Positions 54,753 to 63,956 of a stretch of 64,000 nucleotides of DNA are shown piece by piece; within the stretch, counting starts at the first letter, position 1; each line of letters begins with the position of its first letter. The notes under the pieces are model-generated. The model was not told where the DNA came from, did no database searches, and saw nothing but the letters and a program-made list of their open reading frames with translations. The DNA is from an uncultured Roseovarius sp. GTDB lineage: Bacteria > Pseudomonadota > Alphaproteobacteria > Rhodobacterales > Rhodobacteraceae. The DNA lies in the NCBI RefSeq assembly GCF_913057115.1, contig NZ_CAJXNN010000006.1:1-64000 (forward strand). Direction: 5' to 3'. The translations under genes were made by a program, and so were the position numbers.

Positions 54753-55268
54753 TCAGCTTGTCGGAACCACCGAAATCACGGTAACCGCCCGGCGGTTCTT
54801 GGCATAGCATGCCTCGCTGCTGCAAATCTCGATCGGGCGTTCCTTGCCATAGCTCACAACCTTCAGACGCGAGGGCGCGACGCCCTTGCTGACAAGGTAT
54901 TCCTGAACCGAATTTGCGCGCCGCGCACCCAGCGCAAGGTTATACTCGCGCGTGCCCTGCTCGTCGGCATGGCCTTCGATGATGGCCGTGTAATCCGCAT
55001 TACTCATCAGCCACTGCGCCTGTCCATCCAGCGTGCCCATCGCCGCCGGGCTCAGCGTGGACTGGTCCACCGCGAACAAGACCCGGTCCCCGATCGCCTG
55101 CTGGAAATACAGCGGCGAATTGGGATCTTGCGCGCTGCCTGGCGCAAACCCGCCTGCGCCCGCGCCATTCAGATCAACGGTATTGGTATCGTCGAACCGG
55201 TCCGCATTGGTACAGGCCGCCAAGGCCAGCCCGGCGCAGAGAAGTGCAACTTTGCTCATATGTTTCAT
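54753..55268 (-). CDS. pal: Peptidoglycan-associated lipoprotein Pal
   Basis: 171 aa. Lipobox LALAAC gives lipidation at C19. OmpA-like domain with DRVLFAVDQSTLSPAAM, EGHADEQGTREYNLALGARRA and SYGKERP. Pal anchors the outer membrane to peptidoglycan and interacts with TolB. The start MKHMSKVALL lies before the lipobox; MSKVALL at 55259 is an alternative. Follows tolB by 89 bases. Confidence 0.96.
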   Translation of the reverse strand: MKHMSKVALLCAGLALAACTNADRFDDTNTVDLNGAGAGGFAPGSAQDPNSPLYFQQAIGDRVLFAVDQSTLSPAAMGTLDGQAQWLMSNADYTAIIEGHADEQGTREYNLALGARRANSVQEYLVSKGVAPSRLKVVSYGKERPIEICSSEACYAKNRRAVTVISVVPTS

Positions 55269-55357
55269 GGTGTTTCGCCCCACTCGCTTATCTGTCGTTG
55301 TGCTCAGTTTTCTTCTACCACAGGCCGCGCGCCATGGAAACGCGCGGAAATCCATAC

Positions 55358-56680
55358 TCAATCCTGCAAAGGCGACCACGCCGGGTCACTCGCGCCGGTG
55401 CTCGTGGGCACCTGACGCGGGTTGCGCCCGGTGATATCCACCGTGTAAAGGCTCGCCCGGCCCTGCGCCCCTTGGGTTTCGCGGGTGAACATGATCACCC
55501 GGCCATTGGGCGCCCATGTCGGCCCCTCATCAAGGAACGAAGCGGTCAAAAGCCGCTCCTCGCTGCCGTCGGTACGCATCACACCAATATGAAACCGCCC
55601 CTTGGATTGCTTGGTAAAGGCAATCAGGTCACCACGCGGCGACCAGACGGGTGTGCCATAACGCCCCTGCCCGAAACTGATCCGCCGCGCCTCGCCGCCA
55701 CCGGCGGGCATGACGTAAATCTGCGGCACGCCCGACCGGTCCGACTCGAAAACGATCTGGCTGCCGTCCGGGCTGAAGCTCGGTGCGGTTTCAATCGACG
55801 GTGCGCTGGTCAGGCGTGTGTTGGCCCCGGTGTTCAAATCCATTCGGTAGAGGTCTGTATTGCCACCGCGTGTCAGCGAATAGACCACCGTCTGCCCATC
55901 CGGGCCAAACCGCGGCGCGAAACTCATGGTGCCATCCTGACTTTCCAGAACGCGCCGTTGCACGCTGCCAACATCCAACAGGTAAATCCGTGGGAACCCG
56001 CTTTCATAGCTGGTGTAAAGCACCCGGTCGCCATTGGGCGAAAACCGTGGCGCCAAGACGATCGACGAACTATCGGTCAGGTATTTCACATTGGCGCCAT
56101 CGTAATCCATGATCGCGAGCCTTTTTTGCCTCGCATCCTTCGGGCCGGTTTCCGCAACAAACACCACACGGCTGTCGAAATAGGGCGCTTCCCCTGTAAT
56201 CCGGCTATAGACCTGATCGGCGACCTTGTGCGCAATCCTGCGCCACCCCGCCTGCGTCCCCACCAATTGCAACCCGTCGCCCAGCTCCTGACCGGCAAAC
56301 ACATCGAACAGGCGGAAGCGCACAATCACTTTGCCGCCATCGTCGACACTCACGGCACCGGTGATCAAAGCCTGCGCATTGATCGCCTTCCAATCGGCAA
56401 ACTGCACGGGGCTGGAAAAACTGGTGATCTTGCTGATGAAGGCCTCAGGCTGAATCTCTCGGAACAATCCGGTGCCGGCCAAATCCGCGGCGATGACATT
56501 GGCGATCTGACGGCCCAATTCGGCCCCCGCCGCATTGTCCGATACAAAATCAGGTGCTGCGAAGGGCATCGGCTCGATAACGCCCTCGGTGATTTCAATC
56601 CGCAACGGCCCGTCTTGGGCGGCCACCGGGACAGCCCACATAAAGCACGCCAACAAGAGGCTCAGTACATACCGCATCAT
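55358..56680 (-). CDS. tolB: Tol-Pal system protein TolB
   Basis: 440 aa. Signal peptide (to about VPVAAQDG, residue 22), N-terminal TolB domain and a six-bladed beta-propeller with repeated motifs ([63 protein letters not shown]). Periplasmic hub of the Tol system. Overlaps tolA by 4 bases. Confidence 0.97.
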   Translation of the reverse strand: MMRYVLSLLLACFMWAVPVAAQDGPLRIEITEGVIEPMPFAAPDFVSDNAAGAELGRQIANVIAADLAGTGLFREIQPEAFISKITSFSSPVQFADWKAINAQALITGAVSVDDGGKVIVRFRLFDVFAGQELGDGLQLVGTQAGWRRIAHKVADQVYSRITGEAPYFDSRVVFVAETGPKDARQKRLAIMDYDGANVKYLTDSSSIVLAPRFSPNGDRVLYTSYESGFPRIYLLDVGSVQRRVLESQDGTMSFAPRFGPDGQTVVYSLTRGGNTDLYRMDLNTGANTRLTSAPSIETAPSFSPDGSQIVFESDRSGVPQIYVMPAGGGEARRISFGQGRYGTPVWSPRGDLIAFTKQSKGRFHIGVMRTDGSEERLLTASFLDEGPTWAPNGRVIMFTRETQGAQGRASLYTVDITGRNPRQVPTSTGASDPAWSPLQD

Positions 56681-57780
56681 TTGATCCTCATTCTCTCCGG
56701 ATTGAATGTCATTTCAATGTCGCGCCAATGGTCATATTTTTCGACCGGCAAGTCGAAACCGCCCGATCCACAGCGAATAATCGCCCGGCGCGCGGCCTCG
56801 AAGGCCTGTTTCGCCGCCGCCCCATTGCCCCCCGATGAACTCAGCATCTTGATCGAACTGGTCACCGGCTTGCCGTTTTCGGCCATCTCGACCGCCACCA
56901 CCACCGTGGTGCGCAAGGCCTCGGAACTCAACGACCCCACGTTCCAGCAATTCTGCACCGCCACCCGTAAAGCATCCTTTTCGCCTGCCGTCAGCGGCGG
57001 GCCTTGCGGGGCCTCATTGCTGCTCGTGCCGCTTTGGCCCAGCGCTTCGGCCAGCGCATCGTTGACCGCGCTATTGTCGGTCTCGGGGGCCGCTGGCTCG
57101 GCTGTTTCCGTCGGCTCAGGCCGCGTCGGACGGGTGCGTGGCCGGATCGACTGCGCCGGGGCGGCATTCGCCACATCGTTTTCTTCCGCCTCGGTCACGA
57201 TCTCGGTCGTGGCTTCCTCCGGGGCGGTGGCCTCGCTTTCCTCCTCGACCACCTCGGCAGGCTCCTCGCTCGGGCTCACCTCCTGACGCTCCACGTCATC
57301 CACCTGAACATCCGGCTCGGGCTCCGCCACGGGTTCAGGCGCGACACGCGGCGCCGGGCGCTGTTGCGGACGCGGCGATTCTTCCGGCACCAACAGCGCG
57401 GTATCTTCCTGCGGCGGCTGCATCACGGGGGGTTCATCGCTCACATCGGCCTGCGGCACCGGCGCAGGCTCCACTGGCTCAGGCACCTCATCGGGCGGCG
57501 GGGTTTCGGCCACCTCCGGCTCACTGCGTTCAGGCGGGGTATCAGCCTCACTGGTCAACGCCGGGGCCTCGCCCTCCTGCGGCGGCTCGGGCGTGTCCAC
57601 ATTGGCCACCGCCTCGGGGATACTCTCCCCTTGGGTCAAGGCCGCGAACTCCTCGGCGGAAATCGCCGTCACCTCGGTCACCTCAAACGGCAGCGGCTCG
57701 GATTGGAACGCACCGCCGAACAAGGCAAAAGCGATCAGGCCCAGATGGCCCGCCCCGGATATGACCTGTCCGGTGTTCAC
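56677..57780 (-). CDS. tolA: Tol-Pal system protein TolA
   Basis: 367 aa, GTG start at 57780 with AGGGGA 5 bases upstream. N-terminal helix (about residues 7-25, [16 protein letters not shown]), a long Pro/Glu/Ala-rich middle (about 45-255) and a C-terminal TonB/TolA-like domain ([41 protein letters not shown]). TolA spans the periplasm and contacts Pal. The middle region is not the Ala/Lys helix of enteric TolA but a proline-rich acidic linker. Confidence 0.92.
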   Translation of the reverse strand: MNTGQVISGAGHLGLIAFALFGGAFQSEPLPFEVTEVTAISAEEFAALTQGESIPEAVANVDTPEPPQEGEAPALTSEADTPPERSEPEVAETPPPDEVPEPVEPAPVPQADVSDEPPVMQPPQEDTALLVPEESPRPQQRPAPRVAPEPVAEPEPDVQVDDVERQEVSPSEEPAEVVEEESEATAPEEATTEIVTEAEENDVANAAPAQSIRPRTRPTRPEPTETAEPAAPETDNSAVNDALAEALGQSGTSSNEAPQGPPLTAGEKDALRVAVQNCWNVGSLSSEALRTTVVVAVEMAENGKPVTSSIKMLSSSGGNGAAAKQAFEAARRAIIRCGSGGFDLPVEKYDHWRDIEMTFNPERMRIK

Positions 57781-57789
57781 CAGAATCCC

Positions 57790-58266
57790 CTAGCCGTCCT
57801 GCTCATCAAGACGCGGGCCACCGGTATCGGTGACAAGCCCGATATTGCCAAAACCACCACGATTGAGCGCGCCCATCACCTGCATCACATCCGCATAGGG
57901 CACGGCCCCATCCGCCCGCAGGAAAACCCGCGTGCTGTCGCGCTCGGTCGCAATCGCCCGTAGCTTGGCAACTAATTCCTCACGCGCCACTTCGCTGGTC
58001 TGGATCATCACCACGCCGTCCGCCGTCACCGTCACGGTCAGCGGCTCTTCTTCCTCACCCGGCAGGGCATTGGCCGCAGTTTCGGGCAGTTCCACCGGCA
58101 CGCCCACGGTCATCAAAGGTGCTGCCACCATGAAGATGATCAGCAGCACCAGCATCACGTCGACAAAAGGCGTGACGTTGATCTCGGCCATGGGGCGCGA
58201 CCGCCCGCGTCCACGCCGCCTGCGCCCGCTGCCACCGTCGGATTTCTGAACGACACCCGCGCCCAT
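57790..58266 (-). CDS. tolR: Tol-Pal system protein TolR
   Basis: 158 aa. ExbD/TolR family: basic N-terminus (RRRRGRGRSR), one membrane helix with the proton-channel Asp in FVDVMLVLLIIFMVAAP, then the periplasmic domain. Works with TolQ to energise TolA from the proton motive force. 3 bases after tolQ and 9 before tolA. Confidence 0.95.
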   Translation of the reverse strand: MGAGVVQKSDGGSGRRRRGRGRSRPMAEINVTPFVDVMLVLLIIFMVAAPLMTVGVPVELPETAANALPGEEEEPLTVTVTADGVVMIQTSEVAREELVAKLRAIATERDSTRVFLRADGAVPYADVMQVMGALNRGGFGNIGLVTDTGGPRLDEQDG

Positions 58267-58269
58267 GGC

Positions 58270-58965
58270 TCAGCTGTCCAACTGACGGCTAAGAATGGTC
58301 GCGAACTCATCGGCGAAGGCCTCGTAACTGGCCACGATCCGATCGCTGTCCGCACTCAGCTTGTTGTAGAAAATAACCGCCGGAATAGCCGCCAACAGGC
58401 CAAGGCCCGTGGCCAAAAGCGCCTCGGCAATCCCCGGTGCGACCACTGCGAGATTGGTGTTCTGCTGCTCGGCGATCTCGATAAAGGCATTCATGATGCC
58501 CCAGACCGTCCCGAACAGCCCAACGAAAGGCGCGGTCGAGCCGACAGTCGCCAGAACCGACAGCCCGCTTTGCAAATCCTCGGCCTCCTTGGCAATCGCC
58601 ACATCCATGCTCCGGTCAATCCGCGCCGTGGCCCCGGCAATCAGCCCGCCATCGTTGCGATGCGACCGCCGCCATTCCATCATGCCAGCGGCAAAGACCC
58701 GCTCGGACTGGCCAGCCGGGTCCGCCCCGATCTCCTCGAACAACTCGTCCAAAGGCTCACCCGACCAGAAGCGCCGGTCAAACACCTCGGCCTCGGCCCG
58801 GGCCTTTCTATAGTTGATGAGCTTTTGAATGATGATCGCCCACGCCCAGAACGACGCGATCACAAGCATCACCATAACCAATTTTACGATCAGGGTTGCA
58901 CGCGCGAATAGCGCCCACATGGAGAATTCCATCTCCTGCGCCATCGCAAGGGTTTCTGCTTCCAT
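58270..58965 (-). CDS. tolQ: Tol-Pal system protein TolQ
   Basis: 231 aa. MotA/TolQ/ExbB family with three membrane helices. FVGLFGTVWGIMNAF and APGIAEALLATGLGLLAAIPAVIFYN are the channel-lining signatures. Forms the proton-conducting motor with TolR. Upstream, ybgC lies 116 bases away in the same direction, the usual ybgC-tolQRAB-pal order. Confidence 0.96.
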   Translation of the reverse strand: MEAETLAMAQEMEFSMWALFARATLIVKLVMVMLVIASFWAWAIIIQKLINYRKARAEAEVFDRRFWSGEPLDELFEEIGADPAGQSERVFAAGMMEWRRSHRNDGGLIAGATARIDRSMDVAIAKEAEDLQSGLSVLATVGSTAPFVGLFGTVWGIMNAFIEIAEQQNTNLAVVAPGIAEALLATGLGLLAAIPAVIFYNKLSADSDRIVASYEAFADEFATILSRQLDS

Positions 58966-59081
58966 AAGCCTGCTCTTTTTCCGCCTCTGGCCGTGTTTTC
59001 CGACCTTATTGAGGATGAAACTAGCCGAATTTAAAGGGGAAAGCCAACCAGAACCGCATCACGCGGCACAAATCAGCGTGA

Positions 59082-59471
59082 TCAATGCAGGATCAGGCGG
59101 ATATTCGCCGGTAAGCGCGCAGGCGTGCCGCCCTCGCCAATGCAGACAATCGTCACTTGCGCGGCGAATAAAACCTCCTCACCACGCACCACTTGCTGGT
59201 CCATGACCAACCGCGCGCCGGTCACCGCCTGCGTGCTGGTCCGCACTTCCAACTCATCATCGAACTTGGCCGAGCTCAGATAATCCGCCTCCACCCGCCG
59301 CACGGCGAACACCACGCCATCTTTTTCGCGCATCTCGTTCTGGTCGATGCCCATCTCACGCACCCAAGCACTGCGCGCACGTTCGATATACTTCAGGTAA
59401 TTGGCATAATAGACGATACCGCCCATGTCGGTATCTTCGTAATAAACGCGAATGGGAAAGCGATGGGTCAT
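59082..59471 (-). CDS. ybgC: Acyl-CoA thioesterase YbgC
   Basis: 129 aa. 4-hydroxybenzoyl-CoA thioesterase-type hotdog protein. The signature YYEDTDMGGIVYYANYLKYIERAR-type segment is at residues 10-33, with the catalytic Asp in DTD. First gene of the tol cluster as in many proteobacteria. Likely acts in phospholipid acyl metabolism near Tol-Pal. Confidence 0.93.
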   Translation of the reverse strand: MTHRFPIRVYYEDTDMGGIVYYANYLKYIERARSAWVREMGIDQNEMREKDGVVFAVRRVEADYLSSAKFDDELEVRTSTQAVTGARLVMDQQVVRGEEVLFAAQVTIVCIGEGGTPARLPANIRLILH

Positions 59472-59507
59472 GCCCGCACCCTATGGTGCAGTTCTCCTGC
59501 CCGCAAC

Positions 59508-60050
59508 CTACCCCAGATCATAAAGCGCCAATTCCTCATAACGCGCGCCGTCTTGTGACAGGATTGAGCGGTAAAGCCCAAACTGCACCACCTCGACCGG
59601 CTCCAACCGAAAGGCCCCATGCGCCTCCAAAAACGATCCCAGCCGGTCCAACTCAAACTGCGGCATGCGCCGGGAAAACCGCGACAGCGTCACATGCGGG
59701 CGAAACCGCTTTCGCGGCAGTTCCAGCCCAACACCCCGCGCCGCCGCATGGACCTTGTCGCGCAACGCCGTGAGCGCCGCACAGGGCTCAACCCCGGCAA
59801 AGACCATGCGCGGGTCATCGCCGCCAAAAACATCCACCCCGCGCATATCCAAGGTCACAGGCGCGGCCTCGATCTCGCACAGTGCACCATGCACCTCCTC
59901 GGCCTCCCCCGGCTCCAGATCGCCCAGAAAGGCCAAGGTCACATGCAGGTTTTCACGCGGCACCACCCGCCCGACCGAGATATCGCCCTGTAATCGCTCA
60001 AGCGCCTCGGCCAGATCATCAGGCAAGGGAAGGGCCACAAAGGCCCGCAT
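59508..60050 (-). CDS. thpR: RNA 2',3'-cyclic phosphodiesterase
   Basis: 180 aa. 2H phosphoesterase with two HxT motifs: HVTL at H36 and HVTL at H119. Opens 2',3'-cyclic phosphates on RNA and was first described as an RNA ligase (LigT). Its start shares one base with the stop of the LysM gene upstream (TAATG), so it is the third gene of a small operon with the two LysM/solute-binding genes. Separated from ybgC by 36 bases. Confidence 0.92.
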   Translation of the reverse strand: MRAFVALPLPDDLAEALERLQGDISVGRVVPRENLHVTLAFLGDLEPGEAEEVHGALCEIEAAPVTLDMRGVDVFGGDDPRMVFAGVEPCAALTALRDKVHAAARGVGLELPRKRFRPHVTLSRFSRRMPQFELDRLGSFLEAHGAFRLEPVEVVQFGLYRSILSQDGARYEELALYDLG

Positions 60051-61075
60051 TACTTCAACTGGCCCCAGAAAATCTCAAGGTGGCGCGAGACGATCTCGTT
60101 ATACCGGCCACTCTCGCGCAGCGCCGCCAGCCCGGCATTGATCCGGTACAAATGCGTCGTCCCCCGCCAATGCTTTTTCGAGATGATCACATGCAGGCTT
60201 TCGCGCGACAGCGGCAGGTCCAGCGGCACAACACGGCCCCTTAACCCCATGGCCACGATCTTGGACGCCCCAAGAAAGACATTCACCGTCACCGCATCCA
60301 CCTTGTCGGCCATCAACTGCTCGAAACAGGCCTCGGGGCTCTCGGGCTGCACAAGGGTGATCTTGCCATCGACCAACCACCGCCGGTCAGCCCGGTCCAG
60401 ATCATGGGTGAAATACCCCGCCGGACGGCACAGCCGCTTGCCGATCAAATCCGCATCACTGGTATAGGCAAAATCGCTCCCCTCCCGCTTGAACAGCATG
60501 ATGGGCAATTCCATCAGCGGCTCCGAGAAATGGAAATTCTTGCAGCGCTCATTGTCGGGCGTCGCCGCGCAGTCGGGCTTCAACCACGGAAACCCCATGT
60601 CATAGGATTTCTGATCCAACAGCGGGAACAGATGCTGTGACCAATCATCCTCCCAAGCCACCGCATAAGGCACCGGCGAAGGGCTCAATTCCAAAGCGGC
60701 ATTGACCAGTTCGGTGACCATCCCCTCGCCCGGCCAATTGCGATCGGTAAATGGCAGGTAATTGCCCCCGGTCAACAGGGTCATTTCCGCCTCGGCCTTG
60801 CGCAGGGGCGTGGCATCCGGCTCGGTCGAAGTCGCGGGGCAAGGGATGTATACATCCGTCCCCGGCACCGCGTTTTGCCCCTGCAACACCGCCTGATTGG
60901 CATAGTAAACCAAGGTCCATTGCTGCGAGGTGCCATAATGCGCCTCGGCAATGGAAAACAACGTATCGCCCGGCTGCACCTTGTAGGTCACATCGCACAA
61001 TGCCTGCGCCATCCCCGGCAAGGCGGCCAAAGCCACCCACGCCAGCGCGTATCGGATCAATCCAAGCCCCCGCAT
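60050..61075 (-). CDS. LysM domain fused to a solute-binding domain, paralogue 1
   Basis: 341 aa. Signal peptide (1 to about 26), LysM peptidoglycan-binding domain (31-79, YKVQPGDTLFSIAEAHYGTS), short linker, then a family 3 solute-binding/PBPb-like domain (about 98-340; TGGNYLPFTDRNWPGEGMV, DMGFPWLKPDC, GKRLCRPAGY). The binding domain would sit tethered to cell wall. No ABC permease or ATPase is adjacent, so uptake is doubtful; sensing or scaffold roles are possible. Three bases after paralogue 2. Confidence 0.85.
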   Translation of the reverse strand: MRGLGLIRYALAWVALAALPGMAQALCDVTYKVQPGDTLFSIAEAHYGTSQQWTLVYYANQAVLQGQNAVPGTDVYIPCPATSTEPDATPLRKAEAEMTLLTGGNYLPFTDRNWPGEGMVTELVNAALELSPSPVPYAVAWEDDWSQHLFPLLDQKSYDMGFPWLKPDCAATPDNERCKNFHFSEPLMELPIMLFKREGSDFAYTSDADLIGKRLCRPAGYFTHDLDRADRRWLVDGKITLVQPESPEACFEQLMADKVDAVTVNVFLGASKIVAMGLRGRVVPLDLPLSRESLHVIISKKHWRGTTHLYRINAGLAALRESGRYNEIVSRHLEIFWGQLK

Positions 61076-61078
61076 GGC

Positions 61079-62161
61079 TCAGAACTCCGCCCAAACGCGG
61101 GTCATGTGCTCATCAATGATCCGCTGATAGGTGCCGTTTTCCTTGATCTTCGCCAGACCATCCTCAAAGACGCTCAGGAACGCCTCGCCATTGGGGTGCG
61201 ATTTATGGGCAACCATGTGGTTACCATCCACCGAAATCGGCTGCCCCTGCGCCACGACCACCCGGTCGCCAAGGCCCAACTCCTTGATCTTGCCGCGCCC
61301 CAGGAACTCATTCAGCACCACACCGTCAACCGCCCCATCGGTCAGCAACCGGAAACACTCCGCTGGCGACGCCGCAGTGTTCAGCTTGATCACCCCATCG
61401 CGCAGCCAATTGCGCCCGTGCTGATCAAAAATATAGGTCGAATAGCCCGACGGACGGCACAGCGTCTTGCCCTGCATATCCGCATCGCTGTTGAAGGCCA
61501 TGGGGCGGTTCTTGTCGACAAACAACAGCATCAGAACCTCGAACATCGAGTCCGAGAAAACGAGGTTCTTGCACCGATAGGTCTCCGGGTCCGCCGCGCA
61601 ATCCGGCTTGAACCACGGGAACCCCATGTCAAGCAAGGCGTTCGACAAAAGCGGCTCGTGATGCGAGGCCCAGTCGTTGACCCAATGAATGGCAAACCCC
61701 TGCTCGGGGTCGGCCGCCTCCATCGCCGCCTGCACCACCTCGGCCAGAATCCCGCCGTTGGGCATATCCGTGTCGGTAAAGGGCCAGAAGTCGCTGCCGG
61801 TCAGCACATTGATCTTCCGGCGGGTTGATGCATCGCCGGGTGCCACCCTCAACGGCTGTGCCGCCTGCGTACTCGCCGCAGCCACCTGCGTGCCACCCGC
61901 CAATCCCGTCGGCAAGCCATCGACACAGCGCAGCCGCAGCTTCATCCCAACCCGGATGTTGTTGGGGTTCTCCCCGATCTGGTCCAGATTCCCTGAGTGG
62001 ATCACCGTCCACATCCCGGCATTCTTGTACTGCGAATCCGCGATAATCGACAGGCTCTCGCCCCGCTTCACCGTGTAGGTCCCGCCACAGGTTTGCGCCT
62101 GCGCCGCCGCGCCGAAAACTGCACAAATACCCATAGCCACCGAAAAAAGTGTTTTCCGCAT
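61079..62161 (-). CDS. LysM domain fused to a solute-binding domain, paralogue 2
   Basis: 360 aa from MRKTLFSVAMG (GGGGG 5 bases upstream; ATG at 62164 is an alternative). Signal peptide to about 22, LysM domain (28-80, YTVKRGESLSIIADSQYK), a 35-residue Ala/Thr-rich linker, then the solute-binding domain (117-360) sharing DMGFPWFKPDC, GKTLCRPSGY and the overall order with paralogue 1. Conserved cysteines (DC, RCKN, LCRP) suggest disulfides. Upstream gene of a three-gene operon with paralogue 1 and thpR. Confidence 0.85.
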   Translation of the reverse strand: MRKTLFSVAMGICAVFGAAAQAQTCGGTYTVKRGESLSIIADSQYKNAGMWTVIHSGNLDQIGENPNNIRVGMKLRLRCVDGLPTGLAGGTQVAAASTQAAQPLRVAPGDASTRRKINVLTGSDFWPFTDTDMPNGGILAEVVQAAMEAADPEQGFAIHWVNDWASHHEPLLSNALLDMGFPWFKPDCAADPETYRCKNLVFSDSMFEVLMLLFVDKNRPMAFNSDADMQGKTLCRPSGYSTYIFDQHGRNWLRDGVIKLNTAASPAECFRLLTDGAVDGVVLNEFLGRGKIKELGLGDRVVVAQGQPISVDGNHMVAHKSHPNGEAFLSVFEDGLAKIKENGTYQRIIDEHMTRVWAEF

Positions 62162-62295
62162 CATATCCCCCAAGTTTGCGGGGAAATAAGGCCTATCTTG
62201 CGGTTTCGGTCAAGGTTGAAGGCAGATTTTGTGGCTCTCCCTGCGGGTGCCATCCTGTGGATAACCCGCCATTGCCTTGAAATAGTTACCCGAAT

Positions 62296-62934
62296 CTACT
62301 GTGGCCGCAGCCGCGCCGCCAAACGCAAAGCATGGCTGGACTCTTCCGCAACGGCAGGCATCACCGGATCATAGGCCGCCCGGATCACCTCGGCGATGTC
62401 AGGACGCAGAATCACCGTGTCCTGTTCCGGCACGCTGGCCAGCGGCGACCGATCCTGAAACGCCACATCCGACCACAAGACAATCGTCTGCACCATCTGG
62501 CTCAGCGCCAAGGTTTCGGCAGGCACCTTGCTCAGGGTCTCATCCATCCGCAAAAACACGAAGGCCGCCTTGATCGCGCCCGCCTCATCAAACCGGAACA
62601 CCCGGTACTGATTGGCATCCGCCGCAATCAGCTTGTCCACCAAAGGCCCCAAATCCGGCACCAACCGGTCAAGGTCTGGCACCTCGCGCAGCTCCTCCCA
62701 CTCGCGGAAGAAGAAAAACATCAGGTTCACACCCAATTCCGGGTCGGTCTCGGCCATCTGATGGCCCGCCAGAACCGCCACCGCCTCCACCGCGCCCTTG
62801 ACGACCTCCAGCGTCGCGTCATCCACGCCAAAAACAATCGGCGCGATGGGCCGCCCCCAACGCGCAAACAGGTAACTGCCATCGGCGCGGGTAAACAGCG
62901 CCTCGATCTGCTCGGGTGTGCTCACAGGTTCCAT
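62296..62934 (-). CDS. Hypothetical protein
   Basis: 212 aa from MEPVSTPEQIEALFTRADGS. No signal peptide or membrane segment. Segments FARWGRPIAPIVFGVDDATL and NLMFFFFREWEELREVP are distinctive, and the C-terminus ends in a helix rich in Ala/Arg. I do not recognise the family; it looks like a conserved soluble alpha/beta protein of Rhodobacteraceae. It is divergent from ribF (83 bases between starts), with no obvious partner. Confidence 0.75.
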   Translation of the reverse strand: MEPVSTPEQIEALFTRADGSYLFARWGRPIAPIVFGVDDATLEVVKGAVEAVAVLAGHQMAETDPELGVNLMFFFFREWEELREVPDLDRLVPDLGPLVDKLIAADANQYRVFRFDEAGAIKAAFVFLRMDETLSKVPAETLALSQMVQTIVLWSDVAFQDRSPLASVPEQDTVILRPDIAEVIRAAYDPVMPAVAEESSHALRLAARLRPQ

Positions 62935-63017
62935 GCCGCCCCCATAGCAGAGCGTCGAGGCCAAATGCCAGACCCTCCCGCTTGCACAAGCCCCGCGATG
63001 GGGCTACGCAACGGCCC

Positions 63018-63956
63018 ATGCAGATTATCCGCGACTACGCATATGTTGATCAGGCCGACCGCGGCGCAAGCGTTGCCATCGGCAACTTTGACGGGGTCCA
63101 TATCGGCCACCGGTCCGTCATCGACATCGCCCGCCACGCGGGCGAGGCGATCGGCGCGCCTCTCGGCGTGCTGACGTTTGAACCCCACCCGCGCGAATAT
63201 TTCGCCCCCGATGCGCCCCCCTTCCGCCTGATGAACCCCGAGGCCCGCGCCCATCGCTTGGAAAAACTCGGCGTCGAAAAGCTCTACCAGCTCAATTTCA
63301 ACGCCAATCTCTCGGCCCTGACGCCTGAGGAATTCGCCGCCAATGTCATCCGCGATGGCCTCGGCCTCAAGCATGTCGTCGTCGGCGCCGATTTCTGCTT
63401 CGGCAAGGGCCGCGCCGGTACCGCCGCCGACCTGCAAGGCTTCGGGGCCGAAATGGGCTTTGGCGTCAGCATCGCCCAACTTCTCGAAGGCGATCAGGGC
63501 GAGGTCTCCTCCACCGCGATCCGCCAAGCCCTCAGCGATGGCCGCCCGCGCGACGCCGCCGCCATGCTGGGCCACTGGCACCGCATGGAGGGCCAGGTTG
63601 TCGGCGGCGAACAGCGGGGCCGCGAATTGGGCTACCCCACCGCCAATATGTCCATCGAAGGGCTGCACCCACCCAAATTCGGCGTCTACGCCGTGTTGGT
63701 CGATGTCCTCGACGGCCCCCACAAAGGCAGCTACCACGGTGCCGCCTCCCTTGGTGTGCGCCCAATGTTCAACGGCGAAGTGCCCAATATCGAAACCTTC
63801 ATCTTCGATTTCTCCGGCGATCTTTACGGCACCGAGCTTTCCGTCGCCCTCGTCGACTACCTGCGCCCCGAAGAAACCTTCGACAGCCTAGAGTCCTTCA
63901 TCGCCCAAATGGACGCCGACTGCGCCAAAGCCCGCGACATTCTGGCCGCCCTATGA
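63018..63956 (+). CDS. ribF: Bifunctional riboflavin kinase/FAD synthetase
   Basis: 312 aa. N-terminal FMN adenylyltransferase domain with GNFDGVHIGHRSVI (22-35), GADFCFGKGRAGT and SSTAIRQALSDG; C-terminal flavokinase domain with GREKGYPTAN-like GRELGYPTANMS, GVYAV and GVRPMF. Makes FMN and FAD from riboflavin. The start MQIIRDYAYVDQADRG is preferred over the upstream ATG at 62916, which has no homology. Its stop overlaps the next gene (ATGA). Confidence 0.96.
   Translation: MQIIRDYAYVDQADRGASVAIGNFDGVHIGHRSVIDIARHAGEAIGAPLGVLTFEPHPREYFAPDAPPFRLMNPEARAHRLEKLGVEKLYQLNFNANLSALTPEEFAANVIRDGLGLKHVVVGADFCFGKGRAGTAADLQGFGAEMGFGVSIAQLLEGDQGEVSSTAIRQALSDGRPRDAAAMLGHWHRMEGQVVGGEQRGRELGYPTANMSIEGLHPPKFGVYAVLVDVLDGPHKGSYHGAASLGVRPMFNGEVPNIETFIFDFSGDLYGTELSVALVDYLRPEETFDSLESFIAQMDADCAKARDILAAL

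Noticed and set aside
55244..57286. A 680-codon plus-strand open frame opposite tolB/tolA
   Set aside because: It spans two well-identified minus-strand genes and their junction; no motifs of its own.
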